NCBI GenBank assembly: GCA_013141455.1
Contig: JABFQW010000015.1
Coordinates: 23,395-87,394 of the forward strand
Length of the DNA: 64,000 nucleotides
Source: Bacteroidales bacterium
Lineage (GTDB): Bacteria > Bacteroidota > Bacteroidia > Bacteroidales > F082
Direction: 5' to 3'
Shown here: piece by piece, positions 28,022 to 37,662 of the stretch
Numbering within the stretch: the stretch's first letter is position 1
How the letters are laid out: the number at the start of each line of letters is the position of its first letter
Notes under the pieces: model-generated
Told to the model about the DNA's origin: nothing
The model's database searches: none
Seen by the model: the letters and a program-made list of their open reading frames with translations, nothing else
Position numbers and translations under genes: made by a program

Positions 28022-28029
28022 TATTTTTG
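28022..28029 (+). promoter_or_regulatory. promoter -7 element of MBL hydrolase gene
   Basis: TATTTTTG matches TAnnTTTG, 36 bases before the start codon. The nearest TTTG upstream is 24 bases away, a little too far. Confidence 0.4.
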
Positions 28030-28065
28030 TACTCCAGCTTTTACGCAATACTATAATACCGGTGT

Positions 28066-28710
28066 ATGATTCAGTTAAAAAAATTCGTCTTTAATGCCTT
28101 TCAGGTCAATACATATATATTGTTCGATGAAACCAAAGAATGTATCATCATCGATGCGGCCTGTTCATCGGCTGAGGAGGAGGGCGCTTTGTTACATTTT
28201 ATTGAAACCCAACAACTTGTACCCGTTTTAATGCTCAACACCCATTTTCATATCGATCATATATTGGGTAATGCTTTCGTAAGTGAGCAGTTCAATTTAC
28301 AGTTAGCCGCACATCCGGGTGGAGAAATGTACCTCGATGCGGCATTACTATCTGCCAAAACATACGGATTACGCCTCGAAAAAATTATACAGCCCCGGCT
28401 TTCATTAAAGGATGGACAGATACTATCCGTTGGAAAAAGCACATTAAAAGTTCTGTTTACGCCCGGCCATGCTTCAGGAAGTATTTGTTTATACTGTGAG
28501 GAGGCATCTTTTGTGATTAGCGGCGATGTTTTATTCTACCAAAGTATCGGACGCACTGATTTGCCAGGCGGTGATTACGACCTGTTGAAAAAAAGCATCT
28601 GGAGCAAACTTTTCGCCTTACCCGACGATACGGTTGTTTTTCCGGGTCATGGCCCTGAAACTTCAATCGGAAGCGAAAAGGTAAACAATCCGTTTATTGC
28701 TATCGGATAG
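28066..28710 (+). CDS. MBL-fold metallo-hydrolase (glyoxalase II-like)
   Basis: 214 residues. The metal motif THFHIDH gives H60, H62, D64 and H65; further ligands are in FTPGHASGS, ISGDVLF and VFPGHGPET. The short single-domain form resembles the YcbL/glyoxalase II-like hydrolases that act on thioesters such as S-lactoylglutathione or related substrates; without the C-terminal glutathione-binding helices of true glyoxalase II the substrate is open. Stands alone between a divergent large gene and aspS. Confidence 0.88.
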   Translation: MIQLKKFVFNAFQVNTYILFDETKECIIIDAACSSAEEEGALLHFIETQQLVPVLMLNTHFHIDHILGNAFVSEQFNLQLAAHPGGEMYLDAALLSAKTYGLRLEKIIQPRLSLKDGQILSVGKSTLKVLFTPGHASGSICLYCEEASFVISGDVLFYQSIGRTDLPGGDYDLLKKSIWSKLFALPDDTVVFPGHGPETSIGSEKVNNPFIAIG

Positions 28711-28961
28711 AATTTCACCGGTCTTTTCAGACAAAATATTTTGAATACAAACCAGGAGGTATTGGTGCAAGAATATTCTCATACCATTGTATTTCAATAA
28801 TTTATAAAAGTTTTTTAACGAATTTCTTTCAGAAGTTATGTATCCATTCTGATGATTATCAGGCGATAAGAAAGGTTGTTAGTTGATGCATTTGAACCCA
28901 TGATGAAGGGGAAAACAAGGGTTCAATGTTAAAATCTCAATCGGGATAACAAACAATTTTC

Positions 28962-28969
28962 TACATTTG
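28962..28969 (+). promoter_or_regulatory. promoter -7 element of aspS
   Basis: TACATTTG matches TAnnTTTG 22 bases before the aspS start codon. Confidence 0.5.
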
Positions 28970-28991
28970 CAGCCGAAATAAACGAATTACA

Positions 28992-30743
28992 ATGACTTTC
29001 AGAACACATACCTGCGGCGAATTGCGGCTTACCGATAGCGGAAAAGAAGTTACATTGAGTGGTTGGGTACAACGTACACGCGATAAAGGTAACCTGCTGT
29101 GGATCGATTTACGCGATCGATATGGAATAACTCAATTATTCCTGCAGGAAGGCGAAAGCAAAGCTGAATTATTAAGCATTGCACGTAGTCTGGGACGCGA
29201 ATTCGTAATCAAAATTGTTGGCGTGGTGTCGGAAAGAGAATCAAAAAACCCGAACATCCCGACCGGAGAAATAGAAATCAAACTCACTTCGATTGAATTA
29301 TTGAATGCCTCAAAAACGCCACCTTTCACCATCGAAGATAAATCGGATGGCGGTGACGAATTACGGATGAAATACAGGTACCTCGATTTGAGGCGCAATC
29401 CGTTGCGACAAAATCTGGCGCTCCGTCACAGGATGTCGATTGCCACCAGAAGTTATCTGGATGGTCAGGGATTTTTTGAAATTGAAACACCTTATTTAAT
29501 AAAATCAACACCTGAAGGAGCACGCGATTTTGTTGTTCCATCGCGCATGAACCCGGGTGAATTTTATGCACTTCCACAATCGCCGCAAACATTCAAACAG
29601 ATATTGATGGTGGCTGGTTACGATCGTTATTTTCAGATTGTGAGATGTTTCCGTGACGAAGACTTACGTGCTGACCGGCAACCCGAGTTTACACAAATCG
29701 ACTGCGAAATGGCATTTGTAACTCAGGAAGATGTATTGAACACCTTTGAAGGTTTGGCCCGGCATCTGTTCAGGGAAGTAAAAAACCTCGATGTAGCAGC
29801 TTTCGAACGAATGGATTATGCCACCGCAATGAAATTATATGGCTCGGATAAACCCGACCTTCGGTTTGGTATGGCTTTCGAAGAATTGAATGATCTGGCA
29901 AAAAATCATGATTTCAGTATTTTTGATGAGGCAGAACTCGTTGTTGGTATCAATGCCGAAGGTTGCAGTGAATATAGCCGTAAACAATTAGATGCCCTGA
30001 CCGATTTTGTTAAAAAACCTCAGGTTGGAGCAAAGGGCTTGGTTTACATAAAATACAATACCGATGGCAGCATCAAATCATCCATCGATAAGTATTTCAC
30101 CACTGATGATCTGAAAAAATGGGTCGATCGTTTTAATGCAAAACCCGGCGATTTGATGCTTATTTTGTCGGGCAGGGAGGAAGCCACACGTAAGCAACTC
30201 AATGTATTACGTATAGAAATGGGCAACCAGCTTGGTTTACGCGATCCATTGGTGTTTAAACCATTGTGGGTTACCGACTTTCCTTTACTTGAGTGGAATG
30301 AAGAATCGCAACGGTTTTATGCCATGCACCATCCCTTTACCTCTCCAAAACCTGAAGACATCCATTTATTGGATAGTGATCCCGGTAAAGTACGCGCCAA
30401 TGCTTACGATATGGTAATCAATGGTGTGGAAGTTGGCGGAGGTTCCATCAGGATTCACGACCGCGGACTTCAAAAACGTATGTTTAGCCTGCTCGGTTTC
30501 ACTGATGAAGAAGCCATGAACCAATTCGGGTTCCTGTTAAATGCTTTTGAATACGGGGCGCCACCACATGGAGGCCTTGCCTTGGGCTTCGACCGCTTAA
30601 CCGCACTGTTTGCCGGTCACGATTCAATACGTGATTTTATAGCATTCCCGAAAAACAATTCAGGACGTGATATCATGATCGACTCACCCTCTCCTATTGC
30701 AGATGAACAGTTGAATGAGTTGCACTTACGCATTGTGCAATAA
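28992..30743 (+). CDS. aspS: aspartyl-tRNA synthetase
   Basis: 583 residues, bacterial-type AspRS with an N-terminal OB anticodon-binding domain (with [21 protein letters not shown]), the class II catalytic domain and the inserted GAD domain (about 285-420). Motif 2 is [18 protein letters not shown], motif 3 is [25 protein letters not shown] is motif 1. It charges tRNA-Asp. Whether it also charges tRNA-Asn cannot be judged from sequence by eye. Single gene. Confidence 0.96.
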   Translation: MTFRTHTCGELRLTDSGKEVTLSGWVQRTRDKGNLLWIDLRDRYGITQLFLQEGESKAELLSIARSLGREFVIKIVGVVSERESKNPNIPTGEIEIKLTSIELLNASKTPPFTIEDKSDGGDELRMKYRYLDLRRNPLRQNLALRHRMSIATRSYLDGQGFFEIETPYLIKSTPEGARDFVVPSRMNPGEFYALPQSPQTFKQILMVAGYDRYFQIVRCFRDEDLRADRQPEFTQIDCEMAFVTQEDVLNTFEGLARHLFREVKNLDVAAFERMDYATAMKLYGSDKPDLRFGMAFEELNDLAKNHDFSIFDEAELVVGINAEGCSEYSRKQLDALTDFVKKPQVGAKGLVYIKYNTDGSIKSSIDKYFTTDDLKKWVDRFNAKPGDLMLILSGREEATRKQLNVLRIEMGNQLGLRDPLVFKPLWVTDFPLLEWNEESQRFYAMHHPFTSPKPEDIHLLDSDPGKVRANAYDMVINGVEVGGGSIRIHDRGLQKRMFSLLGFTDEEAMNQFGFLLNAFEYGAPPHGGLALGFDRLTALFAGHDSIRDFIAFPKNNSGRDIMIDSPSPIADEQLNELHLRIVQ

Positions 30744-31161
30744 ACTTTTGCTTCTGATCAAATTATCCATCTGAGGGTGTACATTGTTATGTAATTCAGC
30801 ATGATAAGTCATGCTATTGTAATTTCGATGCAATGATTCCAAAAAAAACTACCCGGCTATTTTAGCCTGTATTATTCACAAAAACATCTTGCAAATCCGC
30901 TAACCTGTCTGGCGGCAGACAGGGTCGCAGTGTATATGCATTTGAGTGATAATTAATGAAAAAACAACTAGTTGCATTCTTATATTAAACTGTTGCAATT
31001 CAGAATTTTGCGCCTTTGCGCCTTTGTGAGATGAATTATTCAGGTTAGTTTCGGATAACTTTCAGGCAAATCCAATCCTTCGACAGATACCTCTTATTGC
31101 AATATTTTCTGCATCTTGTAACACTATTCTAATAATCAGCGTAAAAGGCATAAAACCTGGC
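30744..31161. other. intergenic region with hairpins
   Basis: No gene seen. It holds AGCATGATAAGTCATGCT (around 30798-30815), a hairpin repeated in inverted form near 52848-52870, and the perfect inverted repeat CCTGTCTG/CAGACAGG (30904-30923). A TTTGCGCCTTTGCGCCTTTG run (near 31010-31028) resembles the GCAGAG/TTTGCG repeat families elsewhere in the window. Confidence 0.5.
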
Positions 31162-31193
31162 TTGTTATTTTTAATGAATAATGTATAACTTTG
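31162..31193 (+). promoter_or_regulatory. promoter of outer-membrane SPOR protein
   Basis: TTG at 31162-31164, 21 bases, then TAACTTTG at 31186-31193. It overlaps an in-frame ATG at 31181, which argues that translation begins at the later ATG at 31217. Confidence 0.6.
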
Positions 31194-31216
31194 CCTTAAA
31201 CATTGACAACCCACTT

Positions 31217-32488
31217 ATGAAAACTAAAATAGGATTCCGATTTGTAAGACCTTGCCTGATTGCAGGATTGATTTTGTTTTCAGTTATTGATAATCAGTTA
31301 TCAGCCCAAATATTCAAGCCAAAGCAACAATCAACGCCGAAACAAACAGAAACTGTGTCGAAACCACAACGAAGTGAAACTGCTACAACAAATTCATACT
31401 CGCGATGGAGCAACGATTGGCGTATCACCCTCGGAGGTGGCACCTCACTTTTTTTCGGAGATATTAAACAATATACTTTTTATCCGGTTTTCAAAAACAA
31501 AAGTGAGTGGCGTTTCGGAGCAAGCCTTCTGATTGAAAAGCAATTATCTCCGGTTTTCAGTTTGCGCGGACAGGCTCTGCTTAATCACCTTGTTGGAACC
31601 CGTCGATCATGGGACCGGAATTTCATTGCTGAAAATATTGAATTCAACCTGAATACAGCTATCGATATCAATAATTTATTAGGCAGAGACCGTAAGGACA
31701 GGTTTTTTACGACAAGCCTTATTTTTGGTGTTGGATTGGCTAACTTTAATTCAACACTATATGCTTTAGGTTCGGGAAATGTTTTGGCTACCAATGGTTT
31801 CGGGAATGGTTCAGGATTAGGTGGCCGCACGCTTGAAGGTATTCTGATGGCCGGGGCAAGCTTCGATTTCCGTCTGGATGATAATTGGTCATTACGGTTG
31901 GAATCAGCCAACAGGATCATGAATTCAGATTATCTTGATCTGTATTCGAGCCATTTTAAATATGATGTTTATAATTATACCTCGGTTGGGATTTCCTATA
32001 CTTTCAATTCGGCTAAAAAACGTGTAAGTAAAGTTCCGGAAGGAGAGCCAGTAAATATTCCTGAAGTTATTCAAAATGAGCCGGTAAGCCCTGAAGAATC
32101 GTTAAATCAGGTGGTTGACGTATTAAAAGTTGACGAAACCAATAAAGCTGCCGAGCCTGAAAAACAAGTTGTTGAAACAACACCTGAAGTAATCGTTGTA
32201 CCGGTGAAAAATGAAGTTGCAGTTTTAGATACTGAATACCGCGTTCAGATAAGGGCCCGATACGAGGGTAAAGTTTCGATAGCCGATTTAAGTAGAAAAT
32301 ATAATATCCCTGAAAATGAAATTAGCGAATCGAACCACAACAGATATTATATTTATACGGTAGGTTCCTTTGCCACTTACGAACAAGCCGCGCAAAAACG
32401 AAATGAAATCAGGTCGGTTAATAAAGTTTATGATGCATTTATTGTTGCCTTTAAGGATGGAATCAGATTGGATAAACTACCTAAATAA
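31217..32488 (+). CDS. outer-membrane beta-barrel protein with C-terminal SPOR-like domain
   Basis: 423 residues from ATG 31217; an upstream in-frame ATG (31181) lies inside the promoter. A signal peptide (about 1-32) is followed by a low-complexity Gln/Lys/Thr linker, a barrel domain (about 60-275: GGGTSLFFGDIKQYTFYP ... YTSVGISYTFNSAKKR), a Pro/Glu/Val linker, and a C-terminal SPOR-like domain from about residue 345 (YRVQIRARYEG ... YYIYTVGSFATYEQAAQKRN). This design would link the outer membrane to peptidoglycan. A 39-codon membrane peptide gene follows 11 bases later. Confidence 0.8.
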   Translation: MKTKIGFRFVRPCLIAGLILFSVIDNQLSAQIFKPKQQSTPKQTETVSKPQRSETATTNSYSRWSNDWRITLGGGTSLFFGDIKQYTFYPVFKNKSEWRFGASLLIEKQLSPVFSLRGQALLNHLVGTRRSWDRNFIAENIEFNLNTAIDINNLLGRDRKDRFFTTSLIFGVGLANFNSTLYALGSGNVLATNGFGNGSGLGGRTLEGILMAGASFDFRLDDNWSLRLESANRIMNSDYLDLYSSHFKYDVYNYTSVGISYTFNSAKKRVSKVPEGEPVNIPEVIQNEPVSPEESLNQVVDVLKVDETNKAAEPEKQVVETTPEVIVVPVKNEVAVLDTEYRVQIRARYEGKVSIADLSRKYNIPENEISESNHNRYYIYTVGSFATYEQAAQKRNEIRSVNKVYDAFIVAFKDGIRLDKLPK

Positions 32489-32499
32489 GATTGTCTGTT

Positions 32500-32619
32500 A
32501 TGAAAAATAGTGAATTCGATTACGATCCTGAGAAAGACAATCTTTCGGGTACCATAATGGTTTGGATTATAATCTTAGCCATCGGATTAGCCATCTATCT
32601 ATCCCAGATTCTGGTATAA
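32500..32619 (+). CDS. small single-pass membrane protein (39 aa)
   Basis: ATG 32500 opens a 39-codon frame: an acidic start (MKNSEFDYDPEKDNLSG) followed by one hydrophobic helix (TIMVWIIILAIGLAIYLSQI) and a stop. It lies 11 bases after the SPOR-barrel gene and is followed by a terminator-like hairpin, so it is probably the last gene of that transcript. I do not recognise a family. Confidence 0.55.
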   Translation: MKNSEFDYDPEKDNLSGTIMVWIIILAIGLAIYLSQILV

Positions 32620-32644
32620 TCCCTGATCCTTATCCTAAAAATGA

Positions 32645-32675
32645 TAAACTCCAACCGCCTCGCAGTTGGAGTTTA
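32645..32675. terminator. bidirectional terminator
   Basis: TAAACTCCAAC and GTTGGAGTTTA pair as an 11-bp stem with a 9-base loop, between the convergent membrane-peptide gene and the deiminase gene. A/T runs on both sides allow use from either direction. Confidence 0.75.
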
Positions 32676-32678
32676 CAA

Positions 32679-34712
32679 TTATCTTAATTTTACAACTTTA
32701 CCGGTAAACAATTCGTTTTCAATCTGTAACTGATATATATAAACACCGTTTTCCACGGCTGAACCCTTTTCCGACCCAGCATTCCAGATTAATTTATCAG
32801 AAACAGTTTCCCGACCTGAATAGATCAATTTTCCAAAAACATCATAGATTTTCAGGAAAGCCTCGCTTCTTTTCAAGGATGGTAACTCAAAAACAATTTC
32901 ATTGGAAAACGGGTTTGGATGAACTGAAATTATTTCCTTTTCTGTATTGTTTTCAATAGTTTCAAGTAAATCGGAATTAACTTTTACAATCACATGTTGG
33001 GTGCTGATATCTGATGTAATAAAAATAGTATTGTATAACCAAACAAAAGCAGGATTCTGGGTGATTATGTCAACATCAACCTCCACCATCAACGAATCAC
33101 CTGCAGGCAATGCATAGGGAAAATCGGGTAATGTTGGTAACCAGACCAGATTATCAACACTAATATTTTCGATAGAAACCGTAGAAGAAGTAGCGTTTAG
33201 AATTTTAAAATACCTGATATACTCATCCATAAAGACCAAGGTATCCGGTGTGATGGTTAAATCGGTAAAAACCTGTTCGCCCACAACAAAACTGAATGGA
33301 TCGGCAACACCCATATAGGGTAGTTTGGCATGTTTATTTGCATCGTCCATAGCGGAAACAAAATAATGAATGGTGTCGAGTTCGCTAAAGTTTTTAATGT
33401 ATCCAACATAGGTTGAACCTTCAGTTTGAACAAGTCGTGCAGTTTGATATGCATTGTTGTTCACCTGATAATTCACTAATAACGAGTCTGAAACGAGTTG
33501 GCCTTCAGAATAGGGTATTATTTTCGCTGAAACAGCAAGTGAATCCTGCCAGTCAACCGTACCAAACAATGGACGATGATCGATATACAACATATCAAGG
33601 TCGGCGATACCGATTGCACGACAATGCAAAGCATCGGTGTTGAACCACTGTGTCCAGGGCATCCCGATTACTTCGTAACCGGGCATTGCTTCTTCATAAA
33701 CCGCAATGGCTTCATCGTCCCACTGGCTTCCCGTTAAGGGAACCAACACCTTATTATTCAAAATTATTGAATTCGTATAAGGCGTATTTGGCGCTGTGCC
33801 GGGCGAAAAAACCCGGTAAACTTTATATGGATAGCCATAAGCAGAAGGCGTGTTAGCAAAATAATCGGCGACAGCCTCATAATCAGCATATCTGTCATCG
33901 GTTATCGAAACTCTTCCGATCAAAATCTTATCAGGAGCCAGATATTTTCCCCAGCAATCGATATGCTTGATGTAATCGGCAAGCGGGTCAAGGGTAACAT
34001 CGTATTGTGTGATACCAAGATAGGCCTCCATTTTATCTTTGACTTCCTGCTCTGTCAGATCGGTGTTCTCTTCATAAACCAAATCTGTTGAGGCGGCAAA
34101 ACCGAAGCCATCTGTCATCATATTGCCACCGGTGTGTGTGAGATTCATCCCAAACAAATTAATCCCTAAACTTTGTGCCACTTTTACGGGGATATTGTCA
34201 TCGGTCGGGCGTGGCCTGTCATAAGGAAAATCACAGATTCCGGGTTGGTTGTTTCCATCAAAAACGAACCATGGGCCATAATCGCGGGTCCAATATGAAT
34301 CAGTAGGTGCAATCAGGAAACTACAGTTTGCTGTGTTCACGCCATTTTGCTGATACATTGTCAGCACCTGATTTGCCTGCGAATTACTACTCACGATGGT
34401 AATTACCTGCAAATCGTTGGCCATCTCTGAAATCACGGTATAAGGAATACCAAAAGGGTACCGGATCAACACAGCCTGCATGGACTCAAACTCACCAACC
34501 ATCCTTACCGGACCAACCGGCGGGTCGGTTTCGGTGAAGTTCGGATCGCGTTTTAATGGGGTCAACATCTCCTCTTCAGAGAGATAATGGAGTTTTCTGT
34601 AATCGGGCTTATCATCGCTATTTCGTTGCGCAAAACCTGTCGCTGTAAAGAAAACAAAGGCAAATGAAGCAAATAAAACCGGCCTTGTCATGAAGTGTAA
34701 TAAAGGTTTCAT
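32679..34712 (-). CDS. secreted agmatine/peptidylarginine deiminase-family protein with T9SS sorting domain
   Basis: 677 residues from ATG 34712; the longer frame to 34760 begins upstream of the promoter. Signal peptide (to about residue 28, TGFAQ), then a guanidino-modifying domain with TDSYWTRDYGPWFVFD, LTHTGGNMMTDGFGF, YIKHIDCWGKYLAPDKIL and nucleophile C364 in DALHCRAIGIAD, as in Porphyromonas PPAD and agmatine deiminases. It continues with an Ig-like region and a C-terminal type IX sorting domain (SVHPNPFSNEIVFELP ... VYIYQLQIENELFTGKVVKLR). It should convert peptidyl-arginine or agmatine outside the cell; the substrate is not resolved. Confidence 0.88.
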   Translation of the reverse strand: MKPLLHFMTRPVLFASFAFVFFTATGFAQRNSDDKPDYRKLHYLSEEEMLTPLKRDPNFTETDPPVGPVRMVGEFESMQAVLIRYPFGIPYTVISEMANDLQVITIVSSNSQANQVLTMYQQNGVNTANCSFLIAPTDSYWTRDYGPWFVFDGNNQPGICDFPYDRPRPTDDNIPVKVAQSLGINLFGMNLTHTGGNMMTDGFGFAASTDLVYEENTDLTEQEVKDKMEAYLGITQYDVTLDPLADYIKHIDCWGKYLAPDKILIGRVSITDDRYADYEAVADYFANTPSAYGYPYKVYRVFSPGTAPNTPYTNSIILNNKVLVPLTGSQWDDEAIAVYEEAMPGYEVIGMPWTQWFNTDALHCRAIGIADLDMLYIDHRPLFGTVDWQDSLAVSAKIIPYSEGQLVSDSLLVNYQVNNNAYQTARLVQTEGSTYVGYIKNFSELDTIHYFVSAMDDANKHAKLPYMGVADPFSFVVGEQVFTDLTITPDTLVFMDEYIRYFKILNATSSTVSIENISVDNLVWLPTLPDFPYALPAGDSLMVEVDVDIITQNPAFVWLYNTIFITSDISTQHVIVKVNSDLLETIENNTEKEIISVHPNPFSNEIVFELPSLKRSEAFLKIYDVFGKLIYSGRETVSDKLIWNAGSEKGSAVENGVYIYQLQIENELFTGKVVKLR

Positions 34713-34735
34713 AGAATATAATACTATTTTACAGC

Positions 34736-34743
34736 CAAAGGTA
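34736..34743 (-). promoter_or_regulatory. promoter -7 element of the deiminase gene
   Basis: CAAAGGTA on the plus strand reads TACCTTTG on the minus strand. It lies 24 bases upstream of ATG 34712 and inside the longer frame, which supports the shorter start. Confidence 0.55.
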
Positions 34744-34776
34744 AACAAGTAAGTCAACATGGTTAAATTTATGTCT

Positions 34777-34784
34777 TATATTTG
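34777..34784 (+). promoter_or_regulatory. promoter -7 element of tatA
   Basis: TATATTTG matches TAnnTTTG, 20 bases before ATG 34805, back to back with the deiminase promoter. Confidence 0.55.
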
Positions 34785-34804
34785 CAGCATAAAATTATGT
34801 GATC

Positions 34805-35005
34805 ATGATAAACTCAATCATACTCGGTATAGTAGGTGCACCAGAAATTATTGTAATCCTTGTTGTCGTATTGCTTTTATTTGGTGGAAAAAAGATTCCT
34901 GAATTGATGAAAGGATTCGGCCAGGGAATCAAGGAGTTTAAAAACGGTATGAACGGAACTGATGAAAAAAAACCTGAAGTAAAGGAAGAGCCAAAGAAAA
35001 ACTAA
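34805..35005 (+). CDS. tatA: twin-arginine translocase pore subunit TatA/TatE family
   Basis: 66 residues from ATG 34805 (a GTG two codons earlier is less likely). One N-terminal membrane helix containing [18 protein letters not shown], the hinge [18 protein letters not shown] forming the amphipathic helix, and a Lys/Glu-rich tail: the standard TatA layout. It builds the pore that exports folded proteins with twin-arginine signals. tatC is not adjacent. Confidence 0.92.
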   Translation: MINSIILGIVGAPEIIVILVVVLLLFGGKKIPELMKGFGQGIKEFKNGMNGTDEKKPEVKEEPKKN

Positions 35006-35202
35006 TCCTGATAATTTGTTCATCTGTTATCCTTGTTTTTACGCGCTGGTATAATAAATCCGGGCTTTTCCTGTTATTTATTTCAATAGCCTTTATTTAC
35101 GGTAAACAATAAAACTACCGCAAGAAGTTGAATTGTGTGGTGTTTTTTCATGAATCACACAGCATTTTATGACAAGTATCCATTATTAAAACTGAATTAT
35201 TT

Positions 35203-35210
35203 TATTTTTG
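35203..35210 (+). promoter_or_regulatory. promoter -7 element of lytic transglycosylase
   Basis: TATTTTTG matches TAnnTTTG. It overlaps a TTG codon at 35208 that would otherwise be the earliest start, favouring ATG 35238. Confidence 0.55.
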
Positions 35211-35237
35211 TCGCAAAAAAAAAGGGCTCCTGAAATT

Positions 35238-36962
35238 ATGAAGATAAAATCACTGTTAACTATTGCTTTTGTAATGATCACTTTCTGTTTAACAGCCCAA
35301 TCAGAAGGTGAAGAAATGTTGGGTGATACACTCCTGATGATTCAGGAAGATTCGTTAAACACACAATCACCAGAAAGTATTGAAGCTGAGAACAATGGAC
35401 TTGCCTATATCGAAGATTCGCCTATCGTTCGTATGCTGGATAGTTTGCTTCGCATTCAGTATTTTAGTGACAGTATGTTGTGGTATGATACGGTTAATTT
35501 AAATAAATATGGTTTTTCGCCGCTCGATGTTCCTAATTACCCGGATAGCATTTACGCTGCCCGTATTGCTGAACTGGATCGTGAATCGCCCCTCGATTTA
35601 ATTTACAACAGGCATGTCAAAGCCTTTATTGAACTCTATGGCATGCGCAAACGTGGCCTTACGGGAAGGGCGTTGGGACTATCGTATGTCTATTTTCCGA
35701 TGATTGAGGAGCAGCTCGATAAATACAATATTCCGTTGGAAATGAAGTATCTGGCCATCGTTGAATCGGCACTGAACCCAACAGCTGGTTCACCTGTAGG
35801 AGCTAAGGGTCTGTGGCAATTTATGTATGGTACCGGTAAAGTATATAACCTGAAAGTTACCTCCCTCGTCGATGATCGTTTCGATCCTTTTAAAGCTACG
35901 GAAGCGGCCTGTAAACACATGAACGATCTTTATAATATGTATCAGGACTGGTATCTGGTGCTTGCAGCGTATAATTCGGGCGCGGGTACGGTGAATCGTG
36001 CCATACGTCGTGCCGGTGGGGTAAAAGATTATTGGGCGATCTGGCCCTTTCTTCCAAAAGAAACACGTGGTTATGTTCCGGCATTCATCGCGGTAAATTA
36101 TGTGATGAACTATGCATCAGAACATAATATTTATCCGATCAGCCCGGGGATTATCGCCAATGGAACTGATACTGTCACCGTTACGGAAGTAGTTTCGTTC
36201 GATCAGTTGAACGAGATGTTGGGCATTCCCATGCGTGACCTGAAATTTTTTAACCCCCAATATAAACGTGATATTATTCCGGCAACTTGTGAGAAACCAT
36301 ATATACTGCGTATTCCTACAAATTTTGTTGGTGATTTCATCAATAACGAATCTGAGCTTTATGCCTATAAAACCAAAAAAGGTGTTGAGAAGTATAAGTT
36401 ACTCGAAGAAGTTGAAAAAGTAAGTGACCAATCGGTTCATGTCGTTCGCAAAGGCGAAAATCTTGGTGCCATCGCCAAAAAATATAGCGTAAGTGTAAAT
36501 CAACTGAAGTCGTGGAATAATCTGAAAAGCACCAACCTTCGTATCGGACAAAAATTAACCCTGTTCAATTCGGGTGCACCGATGGCACAAATAACAAAAT
36601 CGCCTCAGAAACGTTCGACCAGTCCGACACATCATACTGTGAAATCAGGCGAAACACTTGGCATTATTGCAGATAAATATAAATGCAATGTAACTGATTT
36701 ACAGGAATGGAATGGTTTACGAAGCACCAAACTTCAGGTTGGCCAGCAACTGAAAGTTTACCCGCCATCGGAAGAGAAAGCGCAAAAAGGAGAAGTAAAT
36801 GGTAAATACATTTATCACACCGTAAAAGCAGGTGATACACTTTGGGATATTGCCCGCGCTTATGACGGTGTAACCGTTGATCAGATTAAGAGACTGAATA
36901 AACTTAGCAAAAACTCGAAACTTCAGATTGGTCAGAAGTTAAAAGTTGCATCAGCAGGCTAA
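35238..36962 (+). CDS. membrane-bound lytic murein transglycosylase D-like, with LysM repeats
   Basis: 574 residues from ATG 35238. Signal peptide (MKIKSLLTIAFVMITFCLTAQ), an acidic linker, then a family 1 lytic transglycosylase domain with catalytic Glu in LAIVESALNPTAGSPVGAKG, followed by GLWQFMYGTGKVYNL and VLAAYNSGAGTVNRAI. Three LysM repeats follow (near residues 400, 465 and 525: VHVVRKGENLGAIAKKY, HHTVKSGETLGIIADKY, YHTVKAGDTLWDIARAY). It cleaves peptidoglycan with 1,6-anhydro product formation during wall turnover. Confidence 0.93.
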   Translation: MKIKSLLTIAFVMITFCLTAQSEGEEMLGDTLLMIQEDSLNTQSPESIEAENNGLAYIEDSPIVRMLDSLLRIQYFSDSMLWYDTVNLNKYGFSPLDVPNYPDSIYAARIAELDRESPLDLIYNRHVKAFIELYGMRKRGLTGRALGLSYVYFPMIEEQLDKYNIPLEMKYLAIVESALNPTAGSPVGAKGLWQFMYGTGKVYNLKVTSLVDDRFDPFKATEAACKHMNDLYNMYQDWYLVLAAYNSGAGTVNRAIRRAGGVKDYWAIWPFLPKETRGYVPAFIAVNYVMNYASEHNIYPISPGIIANGTDTVTVTEVVSFDQLNEMLGIPMRDLKFFNPQYKRDIIPATCEKPYILRIPTNFVGDFINNESELYAYKTKKGVEKYKLLEEVEKVSDQSVHVVRKGENLGAIAKKYSVSVNQLKSWNNLKSTNLRIGQKLTLFNSGAPMAQITKSPQKRSTSPTHHTVKSGETLGIIADKYKCNVTDLQEWNGLRSTKLQVGQQLKVYPPSEEKAQKGEVNGKYIYHTVKAGDTLWDIARAYDGVTVDQIKRLNKLSKNSKLQIGQKLKVASAG

Positions 36963-37662
36963 TCAGTTTATCTCCGATTGTATTCATGCCTTAAGCCAAT
37001 ACTCGCTGTTAACGTATTAGTTTTCAACTATTTCATCTGGTATCCGGGCAATTCAACTCATTGAACTATCGTTGGTTTACTTTTGATTTCGATTCAGATT
37101 CAATATGGTATCCGCTTCTCAGCCGGCATAAAACAAGCTAATGTCAGATGGTTCAATCAACAAGGATATGTCGGCGAAACCAATATTAATTATTGGATCG
37201 TAATACAATGTTGTTTAGTTAAGGTCTGCTGGAAAACTCATTGAAGGTTCGGCTTGACCTCGTAGAGGTCACATGTTTATAGACAAATGATGATGAGAAA
37301 GCTGTTCGACCCCAGCCGGGGTCGCATATTTACTTGTTAGATTTATTTTCTATAAACATTTTATCCCTCCGGGATAATTTTTCGTCAGACCGAAATTTTA
37401 AGTGCACGCATTTATTGGTTGCACCTTAAAATTGCCTGCATTTCTTTCTTACAAATCATCATCTATATTATTCAATACCAAAGAGTAAGCTGTTTTTCAG
37501 CAAACTCTAGTTAAGGGATTAATCATCAATAAAAGATTCATCTGCCATCCTTCCACTCCCTCGTCTTGAAAACGAGACAGGCTGCTCAGGATTACTGTCA
37601 GTCTGAGCGCAGTCGAAGACTGTTTTCTTGACTAAACGACATTGGATTGTAATACGCTAATT
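36963..37662. other. 700-bp intergenic region with MITE copy 2
   Basis: No gene seen. It contains the second MITE copy (37222-37507) and, at 37599-37622, the hairpin CAGTCT...AGACTG with the core GAGCGCAGTCGA, an intergenic motif often met in Bacteroidota genomes (from general experience). Confidence 0.6.
37222..37507. mobile_element. MITE copy 2 (286 bp)
   Basis: Homologous over its length to 14094-14378. Terminal repeats GTCTGCTGGAAAAC (37224-37237) and GTTTTTCAGCAAAC (37492-37505). TAGTTA occurs directly outside both ends (37216-37221 and 37508-37513), a 6-bp target duplication of the same form as TACTTA at copy 1. The internal hairpin stems are conserved while their loops differ (GACCTC-GTA-GAGGTC; CGACCCC-AGCC-GGGGTCG). 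Confidence 0.85.
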
